The notes beneath the pieces were generated by a model, which worked only from the letters and a program-made list of their open reading frames with translations, had not been told where the DNA came from and did no database searches. Shown one piece after another: positions 16,461 through 26,199 of a stretch of DNA of 64,000 bases (its first letter is position 1; every line of letters starts with the position of its first letter). Both the position numbers and the translations under genes were made by a program. The DNA lies in assembly GCA_029259595.1 (NCBI GenBank), contig JAJDEW010000004.1, positions 62,001 to 126,000 on the forward strand, written 5' to 3'. The DNA is from Planctomycetota bacterium. GTDB taxonomy: Bacteria; Planctomycetota; UBA1135; GCA-002686595.

Positions 16461-18121
16461 GTTCGAACAAGAAGGAGACCTGGCTGGAGGCCCTCGCCAG
16501 CGGCAAGTACGGCGGCCTGTGGCGCTTCCTCAGCCGCGACATCTGGCTGATCGAGGTCGGGGATCTCTCGCGCTTCCGCCGTACGCTGACGCGGCTCTCG
16601 CGCGTCATGCTGCTCGCCGGCCGCGGCTTCTACCGCGACAGCTGCTTCCAGCAGGCGGCCGTGCTCACATACATCGCCATCTTCTCGATGGTCCCGTTCC
16701 TGGCGGTCACCTTCTCGATCGCGAAGGGCTTCGGCGCCGACCAGCGCCTGCGCAACGACGTCGTGATCCCGTTCCTCGACGCGACCTTCGGGAGCAACGG
16801 CGAGCAGGCGCACGTCGACGCCCCGGAGGAAGCCGGCGCGCCGCTCGCCAGCGGGAAGGACTCCGAGGCTTTGTCGGAGCCTTCGTCGGAGCCGCTGACG
16901 ACGGACGCGGCTCCGGGAGTACCTGGGGTTTCGGCCGAGGACGTCGCCGCCGCGAGCGCTCTCGACCCGACGGCCGAAGTCCTCGACCCGAGCGTGGCGC
17001 TGGCGACGGGCGAGCTCGGCGGCGCGAGCGAAGAGGAGGCCGGCGCCGTGGTGCGCAGCGCGATCGACAAGGTCTTCGACTTCGTCGACCGGACGGACGT
17101 CTCGACTCTCGGCGTGTTCGGCGGGTTCTTCCTCCTGTATTCGATCATCAAGATGCTCGGGGCCATCGAGCGCGCCCTGAACGAGATCTGGGGGATCCGC
17201 CGCGCGCGCACGCTCGTGCGCAAGGTCTCCGACTACGTGACGATCGCGGCCGTCTCCCCGATCCTGCTCGTGACCGGTGCGGGCCTCTCGGCCTTCCTAC
17301 GCGAACAGGGTGCCGACTCACCCGCGCTCTTGAAGCTCGTGCCCGTCCTCGTCGTCAGCGCGGCGATGATCTTTCTGCTGGTCACGATCCCGAACACGCG
17401 CATCCGGCTCGCGTCCGCGATCTTCGGCGGCATCATCGCGGCCTTCCTCTGGCAGGGGATCCAGCTCCTGCACGTCGAGGGGCAGCTCGGCCTGGCGCGC
17501 TTCAACAAGCTCTACTCGGGCTTCGCCGCCTTCCCGATGTTCTTGTTGTGGATCTACTTCTCGTGGGTGGCCCTCTTGGCCGGTGCCGAGCTGGCCTTCG
17601 CGCACCAGAACGAGCGCGTCTACACCTCGATCGCGCAGACCGGCGAGGTCGACCAGGCCTACCGCGAAGCGCTCGCGCCGCGCCTGGCCGGACGGATCGC
17701 CGCCGCCTTCCTGCGTGGCGAGCGCGCGCCCACCGGTCCCGAGCTCGCGAACGACCTCTGCGTGGCCATGCGCGTCCTGTCCGTCGTGCTGGAAGACCTC
17801 GTGGCCTACGGCCTCCTGGCGCGTAGCAGCGACGGGGAGGAAGACGGTTACCTGCCGGCGCGTGACGTCGACACGATCACGATCGCCGAGTTGTTGCGCG
17901 CGCTGCGTCACGACGGCGTCGAGAACGCGCCGCCCGTGCGCAATCGCCTGGACGAACGCGTCGACCGCCTGCTGGCCGCGCTCGAGGACGAGCGCGACAA
18001 GTCGCTACACAACTTCACGCTGCGCGAGCTGGCCAGGGTGCTGGAGGACCGCGGCGAGTCGCAGGCGACGCGCGACGAGCCAGGGCCCGCCGCGCGCGAA
18101 GTCCGCCCGGAGGCGCACTGA
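16457..18121 (+). CDS. YihY/BrkB (UPF0761) family membrane protein with inserted loop and C-terminal winged-helix-like tail
   Basis: 554 residues, start TTG overlapping the miaE stop (TTGA); the first ATG in frame would cut into the conserved region. The N-terminal family block GRGFYRDSCFQQAAVLTYIAIFSMVPFL (about 55-82) and the later segments LYSIIKMLGAIERALNEIWG, LLVTGAGLSAF, AAFLWQGIQLLHV and YSGFAAFPMFLLWIYFSW are typical of the family with about six membrane helices. Two things are unusual: an acidic, low-complexity insertion of about 85 residues after the first helix (16794-17050), and a 150-residue soluble tail after the last helix. The family was once called ribonuclease BN; that activity is not supported. 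Function unknown, possibly envelope or transport. Confidence 0.86.
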   Translation: MSSNKKETWLEALASGKYGGLWRFLSRDIWLIEVGDLSRFRRTLTRLSRVMLLAGRGFYRDSCFQQAAVLTYIAIFSMVPFLAVTFSIAKGFGADQRLRNDVVIPFLDATFGSNGEQAHVDAPEEAGAPLASGKDSEALSEPSSEPLTTDAAPGVPGVSAEDVAAASALDPTAEVLDPSVALATGELGGASEEEAGAVVRSAIDKVFDFVDRTDVSTLGVFGGFFLLYSIIKMLGAIERALNEIWGIRRARTLVRKVSDYVTIAAVSPILLVTGAGLSAFLREQGADSPALLKLVPVLVVSAAMIFLLVTIPNTRIRLASAIFGGIIAAFLWQGIQLLHVEGQLGLARFNKLYSGFAAFPMFLLWIYFSWVALLAGAELAFAHQNERVYTSIAQTGEVDQAYREALAPRLAGRIAAAFLRGERAPTGPELANDLCVAMRVLSVVLEDLVAYGLLARSSDGEEDGYLPARDVDTITIAELLRALRHDGVENAPPVRNRLDERVDRLLAALEDERDKSLHNFTLRELARVLEDRGESQATRDEPGPAAREVRPEAH

Positions 18122-18122
18122 G

Positions 18123-21100
18123 TCACTTGTCGGACGTCGCGGCCCGCTTGTTCAGCAGATCCAGCGCGGCGTTGGCGGCCCGGGCGACCTCGGGCGAGGG
18201 ATCCTCGAGCATCCGGATCAAGCGCGGCATGAATTCGATCGCTCCCAGGGTGCCGAGCCCGTACACGGCCTGGGAACGGATCAGTTCGCTGTCGCTCTCG
18301 AGCATCTCCACGAGCTCGGCCAGCGCGCTCTCCTTCGTCGGTCGGTCCTCGAGGCGTCCCTCCCAGGCGCGCACGGCGTCGCGGTACTCCTCGATCGTCG
18401 TCAAGCCGAGGCGACAGGCGTAGCGCACCTCCTTGCCGGACGTGCCCATGCCGCGCAGCAGCACGGCGGCGGCTTCGTCGCTGAGATAACCCGTGATCAC
18501 CTCCGCGGCCTTCAACCGCACCTCCAGGCGGGTGTTCGAAGACTGGATCCACTCCGCCTGCAGACAGCGTTCCAGAGCCTCGAGGTAGACCGGGTCGCGC
18601 AGGGCGGCCACCGCGACGAGGGCCGCGCTGGTGTGGTCGGAGTCGAGCAGTGCCGCGAGGAGATCGTCCGTGCGAGCCTCCTTGCCGCGCGTACCCTGGA
18701 GGAGCAGCGCGCCATCGACGGCGCGCGAGGCGCGGTTCGTGCCGAGCCAACGCTCGAGGATGGCGTCGGCGATCTCGACGGCTCCCGGTCCCCGACGATC
18801 GAAGTTCGCGGCGATGATGCCGGCGAAGTCGGACCCGATTGCGGCGTTCTTCACGACGTCCAGGATGAAGGCGTTGCGCTCGCCGGCGGGCAGCTCCTCC
18901 GCCAAGTCGTCGGCCCAGTCGATGTGATCCTCCGACGGTCGGTTCGCCGTCCAGTAGGGGTCGGCCAGGAGCGCGAGCGCATGCTCACGGAAGGCCTCGC
19001 CGCCGTCGGGCGCCGCGCGATAGGCGCAGCGTAGACGCAGGACGGGACTGCGGTCGTGGTCCTCCACCAGCAGTCGCAGAGCGGAGCGTCGAGGCGTGTT
19101 GGCGTTCTCCACCACGCGTTCGATCGTGCGCAGACTGACGGACTTTCCGTTGGCGAAGACCCGCGCGTAGAGCAACGCCAAGGTCTCGTCCGAGATGGTC
19201 CCGATGTTCTCGTCGCTGGCCCGCCGTACGACCTTCTCCAGGAGGTTGTCGTCCTTCAGGTCGAGTGCGAGTTCGATCAGGGGAGGGAAGGTCCGCGAGT
19301 CGGTCAGGGCCGTCTGGATGAACATCTCGAGCGAGTTCCAGTCGACGTCGCGCCGCTTGTCCTCGAGCACGGCCCGCAGAGCGGGAATCCGCAGGGTGAT
19401 CGGCAAGCTGCCGCTCCAGACGTGACTGCGCGCGGCTTCGCGCACGCGGGCGTCGGGGTCCGCGACGAGACGGGCCAGGATCCGTCCCGCGAGCTCGGGG
19501 CCGAAACCGCGGAAGTCGCTCCAGGCGAGCAGCATGACGCGCACCTCGGCGTCGGGGTCCGCGGTCAGGCCGAGGACGACCTCGTCCTCGAACGGGACCT
19601 CCAGGCCGGCGAGCGCTTTCACGGCGAGCCGGCGCGTCTCGGCATCCGGATCTCGAATCAGCTCGGCGAGCAAGGGGCGCTGCGCGGCCCCGAGGACAGG
19701 ATTGATCTCGCTGCGTCGCGGGCTCGTGTTCGATTGCGAGGCGCCTGCGCCTTCTCGTTCGAAGTTCCCGCTCGGGCGCTCTCGGGTGGAATGCCGGCCG
19801 AGCAGGAGGGCGGCGGCGCGGCGCAGGCGTGCATCCGCAGAGCGCGCGAGGGTCGCGCAGGCGGCCGACTCCGGATAGCTCGTCAAGCGCTCGCTGGCGA
19901 AGAGGCGCACGTGCTCCAGCGGGTGTTCGACCATCGCCTCCAGGACGGAACGCTCGGTTTGGCCGACCCCGGGCACGTCCAGGAGCGCCAGGATGTCGTT
20001 GACGAGGTCGATGTCGTCGCTCTTGACACCCGCGATCAGGGCCCGCTGCAGCCCCGGCGTCAGGTTGTCGCGCAGGAAGGCCTCGCGGACCAAGGACAGG
20101 CTCTCGCGCGCCGTGTCGGGCGCGTTCGCGAGAATCTCGAGCACCTCCAGCCACTCGGGCTCGAGGCAGACCGGCGCGTCGAAGGCAGCACTGCGGCTCC
20201 ACGTGCCCTCGTTGGAGAGCACGCGGTTCTCTCGCATCGCGCGCAGGAGACGCTTCTTCCACAGGAAGCCGCCCTTGTTCAGGTTCTCGACCAAAAAGCG
20301 CGCCGCGCGGCCCTCGCTCACGCGCACCAGGTACGTCAACGGGTCGGAGGTGACCGAACGCGGGAAGTCGTTGGGGGACTCGACGAGCTTCTTCTGGATC
20401 TCCTCGGCGAGATCGGGCCACACGCGCGGTCCGATCTCGACCAGGAGCGCGAAATCGCCGACCGCGAGCGCCTGACGCACCGCGTCCCGCATCGACGGTT
20501 CCGGACTCTCTTGCGGGAGATCGGCGCTGGCTTGGCGCGCCTGGGCCAGGCGCTGGAGCGCCGGCGAGCTTTGGACCTCGCGCAGGAGCGCGGGGCTCAC
20601 TTCGACCAAGACCGGCGCCGGATTCACCCCGGGAGGCGCGGTGGCGGAGGGGAAGAAGACCCCTTGGAGCGCTGCGTTGGCGGCCTCGGCGTCGCCCAGC
20701 GCGAGTTCGAGCTCGTGCCGTGCCAAGGCGCAGCGCGCGAGCACGTCCGCTTGTCCCTCGAAGCCGTCCACCGCCGTCGCGAGCGTCCAGGCCAGGCCCA
20801 GCCGCGCGCGCAGGGTCGACGCCTTGCCGATGCGGATGTCGACGCGCAGGGCTTCGAGCTCGTTCGCGAGGGCCTCGGCGAATCCGCCCTCGCGTTCGAA
20901 GGACTCCCGCAGGCGAACGAGCGCCGCCGGGTCCTTCCCGTTCCAGCCCCAGGCCTCGCTCGAGCCTGCTTGCGCCGCGGCCCGGGGCGTGAGCCCCGCC
21001 AGCCCGAGCGCGGCGAAGACAAGGAGACCACGACCGAGCCTGGACTCCGGCCTGGGTCCGTTCGAGGCAGGTCCGTGGTCTGCCGGCCTCGGTTCTGTTC

Positions 21101-21143
21101 GCATCGTCTCGGTCCGGTTCGTGTCGTTCAGGCTCGTCTGCAT
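18123..21143 (-). CDS. Large exported HEAT-repeat protein
   Basis: 1006 residues. ATG at 21143 is supported by an AGGAG ribosome site at 21150-21154. A hydrophobic stretch (GLLVFAALGLAGLTPRAAAQ, about 38-57) looks like a signal peptide with a long, polar n-region. The remainder is helical: an N-terminal TPR-like part and then many HEAT/armadillo-type repeats with motifs such as DPDAETRRLAVKALAGL, DPDARVREAARSHVW and DPSPEVARAANAALDLL. Such alpha-solenoids bind other proteins. It lies 118 bp after the response regulator gene on the same strand, and its stop is one base from the stop of the convergent YihY gene. No enzyme motif seen. Confidence 0.8.
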   Translation of the reverse strand: MQTSLNDTNRTETMRTEPRPADHGPASNGPRPESRLGRGLLVFAALGLAGLTPRAAAQAGSSEAWGWNGKDPAALVRLRESFEREGGFAEALANELEALRVDIRIGKASTLRARLGLAWTLATAVDGFEGQADVLARCALARHELELALGDAEAANAALQGVFFPSATAPPGVNPAPVLVEVSPALLREVQSSPALQRLAQARQASADLPQESPEPSMRDAVRQALAVGDFALLVEIGPRVWPDLAEEIQKKLVESPNDFPRSVTSDPLTYLVRVSEGRAARFLVENLNKGGFLWKKRLLRAMRENRVLSNEGTWSRSAAFDAPVCLEPEWLEVLEILANAPDTARESLSLVREAFLRDNLTPGLQRALIAGVKSDDIDLVNDILALLDVPGVGQTERSVLEAMVEHPLEHVRLFASERLTSYPESAACATLARSADARLRRAAALLLGRHSTRERPSGNFEREGAGASQSNTSPRRSEINPVLGAAQRPLLAELIRDPDAETRRLAVKALAGLEVPFEDEVVLGLTADPDAEVRVMLLAWSDFRGFGPELAGRILARLVADPDARVREAARSHVWSGSLPITLRIPALRAVLEDKRRDVDWNSLEMFIQTALTDSRTFPPLIELALDLKDDNLLEKVVRRASDENIGTISDETLALLYARVFANGKSVSLRTIERVVENANTPRRSALRLLVEDHDRSPVLRLRCAYRAAPDGGEAFREHALALLADPYWTANRPSEDHIDWADDLAEELPAGERNAFILDVVKNAAIGSDFAGIIAANFDRRGPGAVEIADAILERWLGTNRASRAVDGALLLQGTRGKEARTDDLLAALLDSDHTSAALVAVAALRDPVYLEALERCLQAEWIQSSNTRLEVRLKAAEVITGYLSDEAAAVLLRGMGTSGKEVRYACRLGLTTIEEYRDAVRAWEGRLEDRPTKESALAELVEMLESDSELIRSQAVYGLGTLGAIEFMPRLIRMLEDPSPEVARAANAALDLLNKRAATSDK

Positions 21144-21261
21144 CGTGGTCTCCTGTCGTCTGCCGTTTCGTGGGACTCCCGCGCGGAGTCTCATCGGCCC
21201 CTTGTACGCCCGGGCCGGAGCGCGCCTGTGACCGTCGCGTCGCGCGGATGTCAACGGGTTG

Positions 21262-21978
21262 TCAACGCTCGGCGGCGTGGCGTTGGAAGCGGTAGCCGAC
21301 GCCGTGGACCGTGAGGAAGTGACACGGGCGTTCGGGGTCGGGCTCGAGCTTCTTGCGCAGCTTGAGCACGTGGGTATCGATCGTGCGGACCGTGGGGAAC
21401 TCGTCGCGGCCCCACACCTCGTCCAGCAAGCGTCCGCGCTCGAGCGCCTCGCCCTCGTGTGCCAGGAAGTAGCGCAGGAGGTCCAGCTCGCGTCGTGAGA
21501 GGCCGCAGTGCGTGCCGTCGCGCAGGACCGTGTAGGCCGCGAAATCGACGAGCGCTTCGCCGATGCGTACCTTGCCACCTTCCTCGCGCATGCCCGGGGT
21601 CGTGCCGCTCGTCCGCGCCAGGACCGCTTGGATGCGCAGCAGGAGTTCGCGCGTCGAGAAGGGCTTCACGACGTAATCGTCCGCGCCGTACTCGAAGCCC
21701 TGGACGCGGTCCCATTCCTCGCCACGCGCGGAGAGGATCACGACGGCGGCGCTGAGGCGGTCCTCGCGGATCGCGCGCAGGACCGAGAAGCCGTCGCGGC
21801 GAGGCAGCATCAGGTCGAGCAAGACGACGTCCGGCCCTTCCGTCAGGGCCAGCTCCAATCCGGCCTCGCCGTCGGCGGCTTCGAGCACCTCGAAGCCCTC
21901 CGCGCGTAGGGCATCGCCGAGCGCCATACGCAGGGGCTCTTCGTCCTCGACGATCAGGATGCGGGCGTTCGGGCTCAT
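21262..21978 (-). CDS. OmpR-family response regulator
   Basis: 238 residues. Receiver: ILIVEDEEP, Asp55 in VVLLDLMLPRRDGF, the Ser of ILSARG and Lys in DDYVVKPFS. Winged helix: LSRRELDLLRYFLAHEGE, VRTIDTHVLKLRKKL and HGVGYRFQ. The start ATG overlaps the stop of the kinase gene upstream (21975-21978, ATGA), which makes the kinase its likely partner. The kinase-first order is reversed relative to phoB-phoR in the same window. Target genes are unknown; the adjacent redox genes are candidates. Confidence 0.92.
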   Translation of the reverse strand: MSPNARILIVEDEEPLRMALGDALRAEGFEVLEAADGEAGLELALTEGPDVVLLDLMLPRRDGFSVLRAIREDRLSAAVVILSARGEEWDRVQGFEYGADDYVVKPFSTRELLLRIQAVLARTSGTTPGMREEGGKVRIGEALVDFAAYTVLRDGTHCGLSRRELDLLRYFLAHEGEALERGRLLDEVWGRDEFPTVRTIDTHVLKLRKKLEPDPERPCHFLTVHGVGYRFQRHAAER

Positions 21979-24149
21979 GCGTGTTCCTCGTCCGAGGTGG
22001 GGAGCGGGTCGCCGGTGCCGCGCGTTGTCGTGTCGGCCTCGACTTCCGGCAGCTCGAGCCGAAAGACGCAGCCCGAGCCCTCGTCCGGCGCGTCCAGCGC
22101 GACGTCACCGCCGTGGGCGCGCGCGATCTCGCGCACGATCGCGAGCCCGAGGCCCGCCCCCGGCGGCGGTGCACCCGACGTCGTTCCATCCGTGAGCCTC
22201 GAGAAGGGCTGGAAGACCTGCGCGCGCCGTTCGGGCGCGATACCGCGACCGTGGTCGCGCACCTCGATCGCGAGGCCGCGTCCGTTCCGTCCGCGAAACG
22301 CGAGCTCGATCTCGGTCGAACCCGAGTGCAGGAGCGCGTTGTCGACGAGGTTGGACACGGCCCTGCGGATGGCGTCGGCGTCGAAGCGCGCGTTGGCCGG
22401 AGCGTCGTCGCGCTCGAGCTGCAAGCGGCCGCCGGCAGCGCGGACACGGGGCTCGAACTCGCGCACGAGCTCGTCGCTGAAAGCGACGAGATCGATGTCG
22501 ACGCGCTCGGGCCGCGTGTGCTGGCCACGCTCGAGGCGCGAGAAGTCGAGCACGTCGTCGACCAACCTCCGCAAGCGCTCGGCCTGGGTCTTGATCGTCG
22601 CGTGGTAGCGCCGCACCGCCGCGGGCTCGGACACGCGACCGCTCTCGAGGTTCTCGGCCAGGAGCAGGATCGACGAGAGCGGCGTCCGCAGTTCGTGGCT
22701 GACGTTGGCGATGAAGGACGACTTCAGGCTGGCGAGCTTGCGCTCACGCCGCAGGGCGCGAACGCCCGCCACGGTCGCGACCACGACGAAGACGGCCAGC
22801 GTGAACAGCGCGCCCCGGAAGAGACGCATGCGCCCGCGCTCGGCGTCGATGATGCGGCTCGGGTCCTCGTGGCGCAGGGCGAAGCCGAGCTCGACACCGG
22901 GCGGCGCCGTGAGCGTGGTGCGCGGCCGCACGAGCTCGCCGGCGGAGTCGTTCGGGTCCGCGCCCGTGTCGAGCGCGAAGCCGGCCGGCAGCAGCTCGAG
23001 CTCGGTGGCCAGGCGCGCGAGCCGCAGGCGCAAAGAGTCCGCCTCGAGCGGCCGCGCGCGGACGATGGCACCCGCACCATCCGCGCTCTCCGGCGAGAGC
23101 GCGAGCACCAGCGCGTGCGGGCCGAGGCGTCCGAAGGGCGGCGTGCGCGGCAGCTCGCCGAAGGCCGCACGCAACAGCTCGCCCGTGAGCCGCAGCCTGT
23201 CGTTCTCGAAGGTCGCGCGCACCTCCGCGTCGTCGGGTGCGAGCGCGGTCAGCCGCCGCAACATCTCCGTACGCAGCGGTTGCTCGGTGAACGTGAGCGG
23301 GTCGAGGGCCGCGCGGCCGGTGGATTCGGGCCTTCGGATCGGTAGCACCAGCGAGCGCTCGCGCACCAGCGCCGCCAGCCGTCGCGCGGCCCAGCGCCGT
23401 TCATCAGCGTCCAACAGCTCGGTGACCGCCAGGGTGGCGAGCACGAGGTGGGACGTGTCGCCGTGGGCGAGCCGCGGATCGCCCTCCGTCAAGAGCGAGC
23501 GCCAGGCGGCCCGCGCGACATCGGCGTCGACGACCCGCTCGTGCGCGGCGCTCGCGTCGGTTCCGGCCGGTGCTGTCGGCTTCGAAGGACCTTGCGCGCG
23601 GTCTGCGGCGCTGGCGGCCGGTGCGGTGACGGGCCGCGCTCCGAGCCGTGCGCGTTCGAGCAGGGCGTCCGCGCCCCGCAGGGCATCGTGGCGCTTCTCC
23701 AGAGCCTCGGTCAGGAGCTCGAGAGCGGAGCGCGCGTGTTCCGAGCCCTGCGTCGGGTCGGGTCGCGCGCCGAGTCGGCGGGCTTCGGCGAAGAGGGTGT
23801 CGAAGGCCGCGAAATCCGTCCTGGGCGGCTCGTCCGGCTCGTCCCGTTCGGTCGCGCCGGGCGCGGGGCCGGTGCCCGTACCGGCAGCGAGCGGCGCGGG
23901 CGCGATCCAGACCAACGCGTCCGCCTGCGAGAGCTCGTCCAGGGCGTTGGGCGCGTGCACGCAGCGCTCCCACTCGGCCACCAGCGCGTCCGCGATCGCG
24001 CCGCTCTGGCGCGCGAGGGCCGCCGCGCCGAGGTTCGAGCCGTCGTCGAGCGAGAGACCGACGACGACGAGCAGGGCCGTGACGACCGAGCCGACGCCGA
24101 GCAGGCCGCCCTCGAGCACGAGGCGACGGCGTTGGTTGCGCGCGGGCAT
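21975..24149 (-). CDS. Sensor histidine kinase with a large uncharacterised periplasmic domain
   Basis: 724 residues, ATG at 24149. A first membrane helix (about 11-32) and a second (about 440-460) enclose some 400 residues outside the cytoplasm; that part is helical at first (TPR-like, with ALELLTEALEKRHDALRGA) then mixed alpha/beta ending in ELGFALRHEDPSR. I recognise no PAS, Cache or HAMP domain in it. The kinase core has His in FIANVSHELRTPL, the N box SNLVDNALLHSGS, DHGRGI and GAGLGLAIVREIA. It overlaps its regulator by 4 bp and lies 46 bp after the TlpA-HEAT gene. The signal is unknown; its neighbours suggest envelope redox or stress status. Confidence 0.88.
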   Translation of the reverse strand: MPARNQRRRLVLEGGLLGVGSVVTALLVVVGLSLDDGSNLGAAALARQSGAIADALVAEWERCVHAPNALDELSQADALVWIAPAPLAAGTGTGPAPGATERDEPDEPPRTDFAAFDTLFAEARRLGARPDPTQGSEHARSALELLTEALEKRHDALRGADALLERARLGARPVTAPAASAADRAQGPSKPTAPAGTDASAAHERVVDADVARAAWRSLLTEGDPRLAHGDTSHLVLATLAVTELLDADERRWAARRLAALVRERSLVLPIRRPESTGRAALDPLTFTEQPLRTEMLRRLTALAPDDAEVRATFENDRLRLTGELLRAAFGELPRTPPFGRLGPHALVLALSPESADGAGAIVRARPLEADSLRLRLARLATELELLPAGFALDTGADPNDSAGELVRPRTTLTAPPGVELGFALRHEDPSRIIDAERGRMRLFRGALFTLAVFVVVATVAGVRALRRERKLASLKSSFIANVSHELRTPLSSILLLAENLESGRVSEPAAVRRYHATIKTQAERLRRLVDDVLDFSRLERGQHTRPERVDIDLVAFSDELVREFEPRVRAAGGRLQLERDDAPANARFDADAIRRAVSNLVDNALLHSGSTEIELAFRGRNGRGLAIEVRDHGRGIAPERRAQVFQPFSRLTDGTTSGAPPPGAGLGLAIVREIARAHGGDVALDAPDEGSGCVFRLELPEVEADTTTRGTGDPLPTSDEEHA

Positions 24150-24195
24150 GGCCCCCGAAGGTACGCGTGGAGCCGGCGCGGCTGTCAACGGGATG

Positions 24196-26172
24196 TCACC
24201 GACCGGGGCCGGGGGGCGCCGGATCGGCCGCCCCGGGGACGTCGTCCAGCGCCACGCGCGCCGCGCGCGCGACGAGCGGGTGGGGGTCGTGGGCGAGGGA
24301 GCGCAGGGCCGCGGTGAGCTCGGGGTGTGCTGGCACGAGACGCCCGGCCGCCCGCGCGGCCTCGCGCCGCAGGGTGGGATTGGCGTGCGCGAAGAAGGGC
24401 GCGAGGGCCTGGGCGGCCGTGGGCTCGGCACAGTGTCCGAGCGCGAAGAGCGCCGCCGCGACCACGTCGACCTCTTCAGCTGCGAGCAGCTTCAGCGCTT
24501 CGGGCAGGCCCTTGCCGCTCCGGGCCCGGCGCCGCGCGAGGGCGAGCACGGCCTCGCGCCGGATCGTCGCGTCGGGTGCCGCGAGGGCGCGGACCTGGCC
24601 CGCCTCGCCTTCGAAACCGGCGCGCTCGAGCAACGGCGAGCGCGCGAGCGGCAGCGGCGCGAGCCGTGCTCCGATGTCGGTCGGCGCACACAGCACGCGT
24701 GCGACGAGGTCCAGGCGGTAGACGCGCGCGTCGTCGCCGCTCCCGACCCAGACGATGTCGCCGATGAGCTGCACGGGCTCGAGCTGCATCGTGACCAGGG
24801 CCGTGCCCGGCTCGCGCAGCATGCGGCCGGCCGCGCGCCCCTGGACGCCGTCCTGGAAGGTCCACGGACTCGCCACGTCGCCGAACTGGGGGACGTGGGG
24901 CCGGAACAGGAGCGTTTGCCAGAGGGTCGGATCCTCCCGCACGGGTTCGGCCAAGAGGGTCTCGATCTCGCGCTCGAACTCGGCTGCGAGCTCTTCGTGC
25001 GCGGCGCCGGCCGCGGGACCGACGAAGCCGGAGTGCACGCGGCGCAGCTTGGCCTCGCGATCGAAGAACAGCGTCGTGGGAAACGAGCGCACGCGGTCCA
25101 GCGCGCCGAAGGCGCGCGTCGCGGCCGCCTTGTCGGACAGGCCGGCGAGCAGCAGGGGATATTCGACGCCGTAGCGCGCGCGGAAGGTCTCGAGCTGACG
25201 GACGTCGCGCTCGAAGTCGCCCGTCACCTCGAAGGCGACCCCGATGATCCGCAGACCGCGCGCACGGTAGCGCTCATCGAGCTCGACCAGGTAGGCCGTC
25301 TCGTCGTGACAGTTCGGGCACCACGAGCCGAACAGCTGCACGAGCGTCACCTCGCCGAGCAGCTCGGGCTCGGCCAGCGAGCGCGGGCGACCCGCGAGGT
25401 CCGGAAAGACGAGGTCCGCCAGCGAAGCGCGTGCGCTCCAGGAGGTCTGCGCGAAAGGATCCGGCAGCGCTGCGTCGGGGTCGCGCGCGGCCGTCCACGT
25501 CTCGTGCCAGGTGTCCGCCGACCAGAAGTCGCCCACGAGCGAGCCAGCGTCCGTGATGCGCGCGCGGAACAGGAAGGCGTGAGCGCCATCGAAGCACGAC
25601 AGCGCGAGCTCGTTTCCGAACAGGGCCCCGGCGAGGTAGCGGTAGTCCCCGGTCGCCGTCAGGATCGTGCCGCGCACGGTCCGATCGGGGCCGGCTTCGA
25701 AGATCCCGACGGAAGGCAACTCGTCGGATCCGAAGTCGATCGCCCAGCGACCGACGACAGGCGTCGGGTCCGACCGTTCGCCCGGAAAGCGCGGCGCGGC
25801 GCCGTGCCTGGCGACGAAGGGCAGCTCGGCCGTCCGGGTCGGGCCGCGGCGCTTGCGCCACGTCCCGCGCAACGTCGCGCCGCCTTCTTCGACCGCGGCC
25901 TCGAGCGTCGCGTCGTAGTGGTCGATGTCGAGCACGAGCCGGCCCGCCGCGAGACGCACCGCGGGGATCGCGATGCGCTCGGAGCCGTTGACCAGCGTGG
26001 CGCCGAGGCCCGCGTCGGTCCGCTCGAGCTCGAGGCCGAAGGGCAGCTCGCCGCCGGGACCCTCGAGCCAGGCGCGCCACGTTCCGAGCGCGGGGGCCGG
26101 AGCCTCCTGAGCGGTGAGCGGAACGGCGACGGCCACGAGCAGCAGCGCTCGCAGAGCGGTGAAGAGTGTCAT
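24196..26172 (-). CDS. Exported TlpA-like thioredoxin protein with HEAT repeats
   Basis: 658 residues. ATG at 26172 gives the signal peptide MTLFTALRALLLVAVAVPLTA; a TTG seven codons upstream is the alternative. An N-terminal beta-rich region of about 230 residues (lipocalin-like pattern WRAWLEGPGGELPFGLELER, VVGRWAIDF) precedes a thioredoxin domain with the redox motif W284-C285-P-N-C288 and the cis-Pro region SFPTTLFF. The last 120 residues carry HEAT-like repeats (APDATIRREAVLALARR, HANPTLRREAARAAGR). TlpA/ResA proteins reduce disulfides of exported proteins such as apocytochromes. It lies 27 bp downstream of the CDGSH gene and is divergent from the putative selenoprotein, which has the same fold with Sec in place of the first cysteine. 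Confidence 0.87.
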   Translation of the reverse strand: MTLFTALRALLLVAVAVPLTAQEAPAPALGTWRAWLEGPGGELPFGLELERTDAGLGATLVNGSERIAIPAVRLAAGRLVLDIDHYDATLEAAVEEGGATLRGTWRKRRGPTRTAELPFVARHGAAPRFPGERSDPTPVVGRWAIDFGSDELPSVGIFEAGPDRTVRGTILTATGDYRYLAGALFGNELALSCFDGAHAFLFRARITDAGSLVGDFWSADTWHETWTAARDPDAALPDPFAQTSWSARASLADLVFPDLAGRPRSLAEPELLGEVTLVQLFGSWCPNCHDETAYLVELDERYRARGLRIIGVAFEVTGDFERDVRQLETFRARYGVEYPLLLAGLSDKAAATRAFGALDRVRSFPTTLFFDREAKLRRVHSGFVGPAAGAAHEELAAEFEREIETLLAEPVREDPTLWQTLLFRPHVPQFGDVASPWTFQDGVQGRAAGRMLREPGTALVTMQLEPVQLIGDIVWVGSGDDARVYRLDLVARVLCAPTDIGARLAPLPLARSPLLERAGFEGEAGQVRALAAPDATIRREAVLALARRRARSGKGLPEALKLLAAEEVDVVAAALFALGHCAEPTAAQALAPFFAHANPTLRREAARAAGRLVPAHPELTAALRSLAHDPHPLVARAARVALDDVPGAADPAPPGPGR

Positions 26173-26199
26173 GACGCCGAGTGGCTGTTTCAACGGCCC

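Noticed and set aside
21144..21578. N-terminal extension of the HEAT-repeat protein over the regulator gene
   Set aside because: Shadow of the regulator's coding sequence; the ATG at 21143 has a proper ribosome site.
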